From assembly GCF_013812825.1 (NCBI RefSeq), contig NZ_JACCSU010000033.1, positions 1 through 37,100 of the forward strand: a stretch of DNA of 37,100 nucleotides, given 5' to 3'. Both the position numbers and the translations under genes were made by a program. Source of the DNA: Sphingomonas sp. Its GTDB lineage: Bacteria; Pseudomonadota; Alphaproteobacteria; Sphingomonadales; Sphingomonadaceae. Positions 14,318-21,379 of this stretch are shown here, in pieces. The notes beneath the pieces are model-generated. The model did not search any database, was not told the DNA's origin, and saw nothing but the letters and a program-made list of their open reading frames with translations. The stretch's first letter is position 1, and every line of letters starts with the position of its first letter.

Positions 14318-14974
14318 ATGCTGTCCGTCGTCATACCGGCCCTGAATGCCGCCGAGACCCTTCCTGCAACAATCGTAAGCGTTCGTCGCGCGGACGAGAT
14401 CCTAGTTGCCGATGGCGGCTCGACGGACGCGACTGCGACAGTCGCCCAGCGCGAGGGCGCTCGCGTCTGGCGTTCGCCACGCGGTCGAGGGCTGCAGCTT
14501 CATGCCGGCGCCTCCGCAGCACGCGGTGATTGGCTGCTCTTCGTTCACGCCGACACAATCCTGGGGCCACAGTGGCGCGAAGCCGCCGACCGGCACATGC
14601 GCGAGCACGGAAAGAAAGCTGCTTGCCTCCACTTGCGTCTTGACTCCGACGCCTGGCAGGCCCGGCTCGTCGAAATCGGCGTGGCGCTGAGAGTTCGTAT
14701 TTTCGGACTGCCTTACGGCGATCAGGGTCTGCTGATTTCCCGCGAACTATACGACCGGATCGGCGGATTTCGACCTATTCCGCTGATGGAGGACGTCGAT
14801 CTTGTCCGGCGGCTCGGGCGCTCGCGCATTGCCATCCTGGCGGCGTGCGCGACCACTTCCGCGGAGCGCTGGAAAAGGAACGGCTGGCTGAGCCGATCTG
14901 CCAGGAACCTCGCCTGTCTGCTGCTATTCAGCCTCGGCGCATCGCCGCGTCGGATCGCCCGCCTTTATGGCTGA
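14318..14974 (+). CDS. TIGR04283 family glycosyltransferase
   Basis: A 218-residue family 2 (GT-A) glycosyltransferase. It has MLSVVIPALNAAETL, the DGGSTDAT donor loop, FVHADT as the DxD equivalent, and GDQGLLISRELYDRIGGF then PLMEDVDLVRRL, the TIGR04283 pattern linked in name to arsenosugar biosynthesis. ATG 14318 begins one base after the radical SAM stop. Its last 10 bases overlap the end of the convergent nrtS gene. With the TIGR04282 enzyme it would form a glycosyl-transfer pair under two back-to-back promoters. Confidence 0.87.
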   Translation: MLSVVIPALNAAETLPATIVSVRRADEILVADGGSTDATATVAQREGARVWRSPRGRGLQLHAGASAARGDWLLFVHADTILGPQWREAADRHMREHGKKAACLHLRLDSDAWQARLVEIGVALRVRIFGLPYGDQGLLISRELYDRIGGFRPIPLMEDVDLVRRLGRSRIAILAACATTSAERWKRNGWLSRSARNLACLLLFSLGASPRRIARLYG

Positions 14975-15264
14975 AGCGGACCGCGATCAGGCCCTCTGAG
15001 CGCGCCGTAGCTTCCATAGCTCGACACCGCGAACGGCACTGCATAGGTGAGCGCCAGCTTCCACAGCACAAGCGGCTCGCCGTGGAATATCGCATCGCCC
15101 TGATTGATGACATTGAGACCAGTCCCGACTACAACTGCCACTCCAATCGAACGCTTGAGCATTGGCCGGGCGAAAGTCCGTCTAAGCGCCTCCGATCTGG
15201 ACATTGGCAGCGGATCGACACAGGTCTCGCCAGCCACTCCGGTGAGTTCGCGGCTTGTCTTCAT
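14965..15264 (-). CDS. nrtS: NrtS-like nitrate/nitrite transporter
   Basis: A 99-residue membrane protein with two predicted helices. The segment RSIGVAVVVGTGLNVINQGD followed by YAVPFAVSSYGS is characteristic of the NrtS family, small nitrate/nitrite transporters. The start overlaps the stop of the MTA phosphorylase gene (ATGA), so it is the last gene of that operon. Why it follows bufferin and MTA genes is unclear. The name rests on motif recall. Confidence 0.72.
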   Translation of the reverse strand: MKTSRELTGVAGETCVDPLPMSRSEALRRTFARPMLKRSIGVAVVVGTGLNVINQGDAIFHGEPLVLWKLALTYAVPFAVSSYGSYGALRGPDRGPLQP

Positions 15265-16118
15265 CGCCGCCGGATCATCTCGAGCCTCGCCGCCATTTCT
15301 GGCTCCCGCGCTTCAGGGGACGTGACGATCGCCCTGTCGAGGACGGTGTCGATTGGCGAGGGGGTGCGCTCTTTTGGTAAGAAATGCGGCAGCTTCTCGA
15401 TCATTGCGCGGGCGATCGCCCCATTTGCCCGCAACTGGGCGATCACCGTCGCGACTTCGACGGGCTTCTCGCCGACGCGCCAGCAATCATAGTCGGTCAC
15501 CATTCCGACCAGCGCGTAGGGCAGCTCGGCCTCGCGTGCGAGCTTCGCTTCGGGCATTGCCGTCATGCCGATTACGTCGGCACCCCATTGCCGGTAGAGT
15601 TCGCTTTCCGCGCGGGTGGAGAGGTGAGGCCCGTCTATGGCGATATAGGTTGCTCCGCTCGTAACTTCGGCACCCGCTGCCTTGGCTCCGCTAGCGGCAA
15701 ACGCTGACAACCGTTGGCAGACTGGATCGGCCATGGAGACGTGGGCGACGAGGCCGGGCCCGAAGAAGCTCTTTGCGCGCGCTGTCGTGCGATCGATGAA
15801 CTGGTCGACCAGCACGAAACGGCCGGGCGCAAGTTCGTCCCGGAGCGAGCCTACGGCGGATACGGCGAGAATGTCGGTGCATCCGAGCTGTTTCAGGGCG
15901 GCGATATTGGCGCGCGCGTTGACGTCGGCCGGCGGCAGCCGGTGTCCTCGCCCATGGCGCGGAAGAAAGGCGAAGTTCACGCCGTCAATCCTGCTCAGGA
16001 GAATCTCGTCGGAAGGCGGCCCCCACGGAGTGTCGACTGCGGTCCACCGCGGCTCTTCGATCCCGGGCAGCTCGTAAAGACCCGATCCACCAAGGACGCC
16101 GATCATCCATTCTTTCAT
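15261..16118 (-). CDS. mtnP: S-methyl-5'-thioadenosine phosphorylase
   Basis: A 285-residue purine nucleoside phosphorylase (PNP/UDP family). GVLGGSGLYELPGIEEP at the N-terminus, FLPRHGRGHRLPPADVNARAN for phosphate binding, DGPHLSTRAES, and GMTAMPEAKLAREAELPY then VTDYDCW match MTA phosphorylases. The enzyme cleaves MTA to adenine and methylthioribose-1-phosphate. ATG 16118 was taken; M5 of the same frame is possible. It follows the bufferin/DoxX genes and the phosphate-transporter remnant. Such phosphorylases may also process 5'-deoxyadenosine from radical SAM reactions, which fits the nearby radical SAM gene. That link is inference. Confidence 0.88.
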   Translation of the reverse strand: MKEWMIGVLGGSGLYELPGIEEPRWTAVDTPWGPPSDEILLSRIDGVNFAFLPRHGRGHRLPPADVNARANIAALKQLGCTDILAVSAVGSLRDELAPGRFVLVDQFIDRTTARAKSFFGPGLVAHVSMADPVCQRLSAFAASGAKAAGAEVTSGATYIAIDGPHLSTRAESELYRQWGADVIGMTAMPEAKLAREAELPYALVGMVTDYDCWRVGEKPVEVATVIAQLRANGAIARAMIEKLPHFLPKERTPSPIDTVLDRAIVTSPEAREPEMAARLEMIRRR

Positions 16119-16131
16119 GATAAGATACGCC

Positions 16132-16281
16132 TCACACAAGAGAAACTCCAATCGCCCAGGACATGCCTGCCGCGCAAGGGAGCGTGGCCAGCCACGACAG
16201 CAGCAGTCCGCGAAGAGCCGCCGGGTCGAGCGTGCCGGCGCCGGCGCCCACGCCGACGATCGATCCGAGCGCTGCTAAAGC
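16132..16281 (-). pseudogene. C-terminal remnant of a PiT phosphate transporter
   Basis: A 49-codon stretch without a start reads as the last transmembrane part of an inorganic phosphate transporter (LGSIVGVGAG, then LRGLLLSWLATLPCAAG). The rest of the gene is absent: its 5' edge abuts the stop of the DoxX gene. It lies between doxX and mtnP on the same strand, which suggests that the bufferin operon was inserted into, or recombined with, a phosphate transporter gene that formerly preceded mtnP. Confidence 0.55.
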
Positions 16282-16775
16282 GCCACGGGATCGGGCCGAG
16301 TGGCCTCGCGCTCTCCCGGGACGCCCAGAAGGCAGTCGAGGGACAGGCGGCCGCCGCCACGCGCGATCAAGGGGATCAGCAGCGCCGCCCAGCTTAGGTG
16401 CGTCGGCCATGCGTCCGGGTAGACGAAGATCTGGATGACGAATGTCATGACGAGCAGCGCCGCGGCGGACACCCGTGTGAACAGACCGAGCACCAGCAGA
16501 ATTGGGAAGATATGTTCGGCCGTGGTCGCGAGGTAGGCCGCAGTATCCGATCGCATCAACGGCACCTGATACTCGGATTCAAACATGAAGAATGTGCTGT
16601 CAGTGATCGTGAAAAGCCCCTCGACCTTGGTTCTTCCGGACAGGAAGAATACGGAAGCAATGGCCAACCGCTGCAGCAGCGGCAGCAGCCAGCCGGGTAT
16701 CACGTTGCCGATTCGAACGAGGATACCGAAAACCGACCGCGGAAAGAGATTGGTGGACCGTGAGACTGTTGCCAT
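16275..16775 (-). CDS. DoxX-family membrane protein of the bufferin operon
   Basis: A 166-residue membrane protein with about four helices. [21 protein letters not shown] and the helices around [20 protein letters not shown] and [14 protein letters not shown] are typical of DoxX proteins. ATG 16775 shares a base with the bufC stop (TGATG) and has AAGGA upstream. DoxX proteins commonly accompany DUF692/DUF2063 bufferin genes; the proposed role is in membrane redox or thiosulfate chemistry, unproven here. Its stop abuts the phosphate-transporter remnant. Confidence 0.87.
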   Translation of the reverse strand: MATVSRSTNLFPRSVFGILVRIGNVIPGWLLPLLQRLAIASVFFLSGRTKVEGLFTITDSTFFMFESEYQVPLMRSDTAAYLATTAEHIFPILLVLGLFTRVSAAALLVMTFVIQIFVYPDAWPTHLSWAALLIPLIARGGGRLSLDCLLGVPGEREATRPDPVAL

Positions 16776-17527
16776 CAATCGTTCCTTTGCGTTTGAACGG
16801 AGAGCGTCAGCGCGCCGCTCGAGATGATGTTCGTAATCATCGGTGGGAGCTGCGCGGAACCATTGGCTGCCGCGACTGTGCGAATTGCCGCGCCGATCGA
16901 GCGCCCTTGCTGCAGTTCCCAAAGGAGCTGGAATTCTGGCTCAGGCAGCAGCCGGACTGAAACCGAGGCACCCTTTCGGTGCACGAGTGCATGCTCAATC
17001 TGCCATTCGGGTTCGAATTCCTTGAACTCGCCCTGCTGATGCGCAGCCCAGATTGTGACAGCCGGTGATTCGAAGCGCGCCAGCCGCGCCGCGGGGTGCA
17101 GCCTCGGGCGAAGAGTGGCCGCTTGCTTCGGCATAAGCTGGTGAAAGACCGCCGGGTTCAACGGCTCGGATTCGGCGGCGAATAGACATTCGGTCCAGAG
17201 CCGCTCCAGCCTCGCGACATCGGCGATGTAGGGCAGCTCGTCCAACAGCGGGAGCCCAGCCAGGTGGGCTGGGAAGCTGTGGCCATACAGCGCGAGGACC
17301 GGCGATGCCGATCGTTGGGTCCGCACATATTCAATGGCGACCGATTTAAAGACGTCAGCCCCGAGCAGCGCGGCGATCACCGGATAGTTGGCTGCGAGCG
17401 CTTCGAGCAGGCTCTTGACCCACGTGTTTCGGTACACGGCGAATCCCGGGGCTCGAAACGGCCCAGGAGTCCGGCGCCCCATCACGGCCAACGCGAATCG
17501 CCGCTGAAAGACGGCTGGGTCAAGCAT
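16775..17527 (-). CDS. bufC: HvfC/BufC N-terminal domain (DUF2063) protein
   Basis: A 250-residue protein with the DUF2063 N-terminal domain: [31 protein letters not shown] and PVIAALLG, then [12 protein letters not shown]. BufC partners the MNIO enzyme BufB, presenting the bufferin precursor for cysteine modification. It overlaps bufB by 8 bases and shares a TGATG junction with doxX. The C-terminal half (residues 125-250) is the more variable winged or recognition part. Confidence 0.9.
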   Translation of the reverse strand: MLDPAVFQRRFALAVMGRRTPGPFRAPGFAVYRNTWVKSLLEALAANYPVIAALLGADVFKSVAIEYVRTQRSASPVLALYGHSFPAHLAGLPLLDELPYIADVARLERLWTECLFAAESEPLNPAVFHQLMPKQAATLRPRLHPAARLARFESPAVTIWAAHQQGEFKEFEPEWQIEHALVHRKGASVSVRLLPEPEFQLLWELQQGRSIGAAIRTVAAANGSAQLPPMITNIISSGALTLSVQTQRND

Positions 17528-18356
17528 CGGCTAGTTCCGCTCGCGGGCGGAGGATGGCGACAGCGCGGTCCCGCTCGGCCATCAGTTCGTCGAATGGTGG
17601 GACGTTGCCGTCGCGTTCAATCAGTGTTGGGCGCGGGCCCATGCGCCCGATCGCATAGGCGTAAAGCTCCCAGACAGAGTCTCCGATCGGCTGGTCGTGG
17701 CTGTCGATCAACAGGGAAGGGCCGAGCGTCGGGTCACTGCTGTAGCCGGCGAGGTGAATCTCAGTGACCGCCAAGGGGGGAATTAATTCGATATACTTCT
17801 TCGGATCGAAGCCGAGATTTGAAGCGCTGACATGGACATTGTTCACGTCCAGCAGGAGAGTGCAGCCGGAGCGGCGGACCAGTTCCTTGAGGAACTCCGT
17901 TTCGCTCCATTCATGCCCATCGAGGTCGATGTACAGCGACGGATTTTCGATCAGGATCGACCGGCGGAGCGCATCCTGAGTGATTCGGATGTTGCGGACA
18001 ATCAGGTCCAGCATCTTTGTCGTACGCGGAAAGGGCAGCAAGTCGGGAAAAGAGATTTCGCCAAGGCGCGACCAGGCGAGATGCTCCGAGATAAGAAACG
18101 GCTGAAACCTGTTCGCGAGCTCCTTGAGACGCGCGAGATGCTGGGGGTCGGGCCATTCCACGCCGGCAAGTGATAGTCCTACCCCGTGAAGGGAAAGCGG
18201 CTTTTCCGCCCGCAATGCCTCGAGCATGGCGAGGCGCGGACCGCCGTCGACCATGTAGTTTTCAGCATGCACTTCGAACCACAGGCCCTCCGCCGGAGAG
18301 GCGACGGCCTCCTGGAAATGTTCGGGCTTGAAGCCGACTCCGACAGTGGCCTTCAT
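17520..18356 (-). CDS. bufB: MNIO-type maturase (DUF692) for bufferin
   Basis: A 278-residue TIM-barrel DUF692 protein, a multinuclear non-heme iron-dependent oxidative enzyme. Metal-ligand motifs appear in order: VHAENYM, SEHLAW, IENPSLY, LDVNNVHVSA, EIHLAGY, IDSHD and LIERDGNVPPFDEL. MNIOs with a DUF2063 partner convert cysteines of bufferins into thiooxazole-type rings that bind copper. The gene starts three bases after the bufA stop and overlaps bufC, so it is translated as part of the bufferin operon. The assignment is strong. Confidence 0.92.
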   Translation of the reverse strand: MKATVGVGFKPEHFQEAVASPAEGLWFEVHAENYMVDGGPRLAMLEALRAEKPLSLHGVGLSLAGVEWPDPQHLARLKELANRFQPFLISEHLAWSRLGEISFPDLLPFPRTTKMLDLIVRNIRITQDALRRSILIENPSLYIDLDGHEWSETEFLKELVRRSGCTLLLDVNNVHVSASNLGFDPKKYIELIPPLAVTEIHLAGYSSDPTLGPSLLIDSHDQPIGDSVWELYAYAIGRMGPRPTLIERDGNVPPFDELMAERDRAVAILRPRAELADA

Positions 18357-18359
18357 TGT

Positions 18360-18644
18360 TCAGGCAATCGGCTTAAGTGACCCAAATCCCCTGGGCGTCC
18401 TGATTTTGGCGCAGGTGCCCGCCTTGACCATCTTGTAGGCATTGCCTTGATAATCGACCTTGGAGGTGCCGGCGCACGTGGTGCCCGCACCAGCCTTGCA
18501 GTCATTCTTTCCGGCGAGCGCGACGCCGTAGCATTTCTCCATCGCCGCTTTGGAGCTTTTTTGTTGTGCCTGCGCCGTGGCCGGGGCAAATCCGGCCGTA
18601 AGGACCGACAGCGCCAGCGCTGCTGTCATGTGGTTCGATGTCAT
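18360..18644 (-). CDS. bufA: Bufferin precursor peptide (BufA1/DUF2282)
   Basis: A 94-residue exported precursor. Signal peptide through about APATAQA, then the DUF2282 core [18 protein letters not shown] with four cysteines C38, C49, C57 and C78 and the closing TPRGFGSL. In bufferins the central cysteines are oxidised by BufBC and the product binds copper in the periplasm. ATG 18644 is supported by GGAG 8 bases upstream; an in-frame TTG at 18662 is less likely. It heads the bufABC-doxX operon under promoter 8, divergent from the ECF sigma gene. Confidence 0.92.
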   Translation of the reverse strand: MTSNHMTAALALSVLTAGFAPATAQAQQKSSKAAMEKCYGVALAGKNDCKAGAGTTCAGTSKVDYQGNAYKMVKAGTCAKIRTPRGFGSLKPIA

Positions 18645-18688
18645 AGGAGCATCTCCGATCAAAGACCCCCGAGCGAGGTCTCAAGTGA

Positions 18689-18715
18689 TTTCGAACCGGG
18701 TCGCAAAGCGGTTAC
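18689..18715 (-). promoter_or_regulatory. SigF-type ECF promoter 8 (bufA operon)
   Basis: Minus-strand GTAAC (18715-18711), a 17-base spacer, CGAAAT (18693-18688). The expected transcript start is about 38 bases before the bufA ATG. Confidence 0.82.
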
Positions 18716-18762
18716 GTCCGGTGGTGAAAAAGATGCCGTCTCCTATTGCTGGGTGATCAGTT

Positions 18763-18789
18763 GTAACGCATCCGGCAGGTCATCCGAAC
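18763..18789 (+). promoter_or_regulatory. SigF-type ECF promoter 9 (sigma factor gene)
   Basis: GTAAC at 18763-18767, a 17-base spacer, CGAACT at 18785-18790. Its presence in front of the sigma gene implies positive autoregulation. It is the only copy with GTAACG rather than GTAACC. Confidence 0.8.
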
Positions 18790-18805
18790 TTAAGGGAAGA
18801 ACCTA

Positions 18806-19354
18806 GTGGATTCGGTCGAGGTGCAGCTGAAGGTCTTGATGCTGGCGGGGCTTGCGGGAGACGCAAAGGCTCACCACCGGCTGCTGAGTGCCGCCGCTGC
18901 CCGGCTGAGGATCTTTTTCGGCCGCCGGCTCGGTCCGGACGCGCCGGACGTGGAGGATTTGGTGCAGGAAACACTCATTGCAATTCACCAACGACGGGAC
19001 AGCTTTAATCCGGCGCTTCCGTTCACGGCCTGGCTTTACGCGATCGCCCGCTACAAGCTTGTCGACCACTACCGGCGCAGCGGGATTCGCTCCCATGTGT
19101 CGATCGACAACGTCGATGAACCCGCGGCAGCCGATGATATCGGCCCGGTGCTCGCCGCGTCTGACGTCGACAGATTACTTTCCGAGCTGCCCGAGAAACA
19201 TCGTTCCGCCATCCGACTGACCCGGCTCGAGGGTTATTCGGTTGCGGAAGCGTCGGACATCACCGGGCAATCGCCCTCGGGAATCAAGATTGGAGTACAC
19301 CGAGGATTGAAGAAGCTAACGATGCGCGTGCGAGGCGAACATGATCGCGACTGA
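18806..19354 (+). CDS. sigF: ECF sigma factor, SigF-type (NrsF-associated)
   Basis: A 182-residue ECF sigma factor. Region 2 is DAPDVEDLVQETLIAIHQRR with PFTAWLYAIARYKLVDHYRR. Region 4 is LLSELPEKHRSAIRLTRLEG with the helix-turn-helix SVAEASDITGQSPSGIKIGV. GTG 18806 lies 8 bases after AAGGGA, though the predicted start from promoter 9 leaves only a short leader. Its gene overlaps the NrsF gene by 14 bases, the usual pair in alphaproteobacteria, where SigF-NrsF answers heavy metals. Eleven matching promoters in the window define its likely regulon, including its own gene and both bufferins. Confidence 0.9.
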   Translation: MDSVEVQLKVLMLAGLAGDAKAHHRLLSAAAARLRIFFGRRLGPDAPDVEDLVQETLIAIHQRRDSFNPALPFTAWLYAIARYKLVDHYRRSGIRSHVSIDNVDEPAAADDIGPVLAASDVDRLLSELPEKHRSAIRLTRLEGYSVAEASDITGQSPSGIKIGVHRGLKKLTMRVRGEHDRD

Positions 19355-19985
19355 GGATCTCATCCGCAATCTTTCCGCGGATCTCAAGCCGAGCCGCCCA
19401 GGAATGGCATCCCTGCGCCTGCTGTCCTGCGTCGTCGGCGGTGCGGTTGTGGCGCTGGCTGGGATCACGCTCGTACTAGGCAGCCCTCTGGGCGCCGTCG
19501 GATATACGGGCATCCCTGCATTCACGATGAAACTTGCCTTCGCCGCCGCCATGACTGCGGCAAGTGGCATTCTATTGCTCGCTGCGGGGCGGCCGGGCCA
19601 GCAAATTGGCTTCCACCTGACATGGCTACTGCTACCGCTGTTTGTCGTTGCTGCGGCCGCAGTCATGGAGCTAGCGATCACCGCGCCGCAATTGCGCGAA
19701 CAGGCGTGGCTGGGAACAACCTGGCTCACCTGCATCTTGGCCATCGTGGGCTTTTCCCTTCCGGTGCTTGGAGGCGTAGTGTGGGCCTTCCGGCGGCTCG
19801 CTCCGACGCGCCTGCGTCTCACCGGATTCCTGGCGGGCATCACCTCAGGTTCGGCCGCCGCCTTGGTCTATGCTCTTTACTGCCCGGAGACGACTGCGAC
19901 GTTCCTCGCCAGCTGGTATACAGCCGGGATCGTCGCCGCAGGATTGATCGGCCTTCTCGCGGGTCCTCGATTGTTGCGGTGGTAG
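19341..19985 (+). CDS. nrsF: NrsF/DUF1109 membrane anti-sigma factor
   Basis: A 214-residue inner-membrane protein with six predicted helices and a short cytoplasmic N-terminus (MIATEDLIRNLSADLKPSRP) that would bind the sigma factor. It belongs to the DUF1109/NrsF family. Cysteines C131 and C181 sit at the ends of helices facing the periplasm; the family's two conserved cysteines are implicated in sensing metals such as chromate, cadmium or copper. It overlaps the sigma gene by 14 bases and the methyltransferase start by 7. Loss of binding on metal oxidation or coordination would free the sigma factor; inferred from relatives. Confidence 0.9.
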   Translation: MIATEDLIRNLSADLKPSRPGMASLRLLSCVVGGAVVALAGITLVLGSPLGAVGYTGIPAFTMKLAFAAAMTAASGILLLAAGRPGQQIGFHLTWLLLPLFVVAAAAVMELAITAPQLREQAWLGTTWLTCILAIVGFSLPVLGGVVWAFRRLAPTRLRLTGFLAGITSGSAAALVYALYCPETTATFLASWYTAGIVAAGLIGLLAGPRLLRW

Positions 19986-20647
19986 GAAAGCGGCCCATCG
20001 GCAGGTCGGACGAGAGCGACGCTAGTGGAGCCCGGCGCAAGACATATCAACGGATTGCGCGCTTCTACGACATAATTGATCTGCCGTTCGAATATGGCCG
20101 CTACCGTTCATTGAGACCTCTGCTTTTCCAAGGGCTGGGTGGTCGGATCCTCGATGCGGGTGTTGGCACCGGTCGAAACATGCCTTTCTACCCGCCTGGC
20201 TCGGAAGTGGTCGGCGTTGATATGAGCCCGGCCATGCTTCTCCGAGCCGAGCGACGGCGCATGCATTCACCGGCACTCGTCCGTCTCAAAGAGATGGACG
20301 TAACGCGTCTCGACTTCCCGGAGGGCAGCTTCGATGCCGTCGTCGCCTCCTTTCTCTTCTGCACGCTGCCGGAGGAGCTCCAGGCACCGGCGATCGGAGA
20401 GCTGTCCCGCGTCCTGAAAGCGGAGGGAACGTTGCGAATTCTTGAATACCGGCGCCCTCGCGGCGGCGTGCGTCTCATTTTGACAAGGCTTTGGGCGCCG
20501 TGGGCGAAATGGGCTTTCGGAGCGAGTTTCGATCGCTATCCCGAGCGGCATTTTGCGCACTGTGGGCTAGAAATCACCAAAATGACGTTCGTGTTCGAAG
20601 ACCTGATCGTATTGATCGAGGCGAGACGTCGCAAAGCGGTCCTGTAA
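19979..20647 (+). CDS. Class I SAM-dependent methyltransferase
   Basis: A 222-residue methyltransferase. Motif I is GRILDAGVGTGRNMPFYPP, the acidic loop is VVGVDMSPAMLLRAE, motif IV is FPEGSFDAVVASFLFCTLP, and a C-terminal segment with a Trp-rich helix (LTRLWAPWAKWAFGASF) may contact membrane or lipid. The best start is GTG 19979, overlapping the NrsF stop (GTGGTAG); no strong ribosome site is seen, so coupling is likely. It follows sigF and nrsF under promoter 9. The substrate is unknown; UbiE and phospholipid N-methyltransferase relatives are possible. Confidence 0.8.
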   Translation: MVGKRPIGRSDESDASGARRKTYQRIARFYDIIDLPFEYGRYRSLRPLLFQGLGGRILDAGVGTGRNMPFYPPGSEVVGVDMSPAMLLRAERRRMHSPALVRLKEMDVTRLDFPEGSFDAVVASFLFCTLPEELQAPAIGELSRVLKAEGTLRILEYRRPRGGVRLILTRLWAPWAKWAFGASFDRYPERHFAHCGLEITKMTFVFEDLIVLIEARRRKAVL

Positions 20648-20699
20648 ACAACTGCGACATTCATGAACAAGCGCTCGAATCACTTCGACAGCTGCGGGG

Positions 20700-20741
20700 G
20701 CAGCGACGGAGATGCGCGTTTGTCATCATCTCCGTCGCTGC
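20700..20741. terminator. Strong stem-loop between convergent genes
   Basis: A perfect 14-base stem (GCAGCGACGGAGAT paired with ATCTCCGTCGCTGC) encloses a 14-base loop. It lies between the methyltransferase stop (20647) and the end of the lipoprotein bufferin gene (20750). There is no U-tract on either side, so it is a barrier or RNA-protecting stem rather than a proven Rho-independent terminator. Confidence 0.5.
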
Positions 20742-20749
20742 TGTCGGGA

Positions 20750-21073
20750 TTACGCCTGTTTTTCCTGGAGCGACCCAAAGCCCTTGGGGGTCTTGATCTT
20801 TGTGCAGGTGCCTTTGTCCACCGTTTTAAATGCGTTGCCTTGGTAATCGGTCCTCGATGTGCCGGCACAAGTGGTGCCCGCGCCGGCCTTGCAATCGTTC
20901 TGACCGGCAAGCGCTACACCGTAGCACTTTTCCATGTCCGGATCGCCCATCTTGGCTTGCGCGAGCTCCTGCGCCGCTTGATTCTGAGCGCGCTCCTGGG
21001 GCTGCCGGTTCTCCGAACAGGCGCCCAACAGCGAGACCGCCACCGCGGCAGCCGATAGTGTCGTCAAGTTCAT
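20750..21073 (-). CDS. Lipoprotein bufferin (DUF2282), second copy
   Basis: A 107-residue DUF2282 bufferin. Unlike the first bufferin, its signal ends in a lipobox, [10 protein letters not shown] (lipid cysteine C19), followed by a Gln/Ala-rich linker and the core [18 protein letters not shown]. The four core cysteines C50, C61, C69 and C90 have exactly the same spacing as in BufA (11, 8, 21). It has its own SigF-type promoter 10 and no maturase beside it, so modification by BufBC from the operon at 16.8-18.6 kb is likely. The product would be tethered to the membrane rather than free in the periplasm. Confidence 0.88.
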   Translation of the reverse strand: MNLTTLSAAAVAVSLLGACSENRQPQERAQNQAAQELAQAKMGDPDMEKCYGVALAGQNDCKAGAGTTCAGTSRTDYQGNAFKTVDKGTCTKIKTPKGFGSLQEKQA

Positions 21074-21109
21074 GATCTCTCTCCCTTCATGCTTAGCAGA
21101 TGCGTGCTA

Positions 21110-21136
21110 GTTCGAAGGAAGGCCGTAGCTGGTTAC
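21110..21136 (-). promoter_or_regulatory. SigF-type ECF promoter 10 (lipoprotein bufferin)
   Basis: Minus-strand GTAAC (21136-21132), a 17-base spacer, CGAACT (21114-21109). The bufferin ATG at 21073 follows about 30 bases after the expected start, with AAGGGAG upstream of it. Confidence 0.8.
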
Positions 21137-21203
21137 AGCGAATGGTCGGCTGCGTCTCGGCCGGGGTCAGCCCAATCCCAGGAAAGTAATATTTTCGCGG
21201 CAG

Positions 21204-21230
21204 GTAACCGTTCGCCGCGTCTGTTCGAAT
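21204..21230 (+). promoter_or_regulatory. SigF-type ECF promoter 11 (isochorismatase-like gene)
   Basis: GTAAC at 21204-21208, a 17-base spacer, CGAATT at 21226-21231. It is divergent from promoter 10, with 67 bases between the -35 elements. The leader to ATG 21380 is long, about 140 bases. Confidence 0.78.
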
Positions 21231-21379
21231 TCACAACCGCAATGCACGAGCAAGAGAGGCGACATTCAGCCCGCAGGCGCCTGGCAAATGAACCATGTGA
21301 ACCATGCTCACGTTTGCAGGCGTGAAATGCAGTGGATATGGCGTTAGCGCAGGACAAGACCGGCAATAGGAGTAGCGAG

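Noticed and set aside
19622-19978. N-terminal extension of the methyltransferase frame
   Set aside because: It lies inside nrsF and has no methyltransferase-like sequence; GTG 19979 is the better start.
13036-20304. Other GTAAC or GTTAC occurrences (for example 13036, 15661 and 20300)
   Set aside because: None has CGAA at 17 bases, and they lie inside genes.
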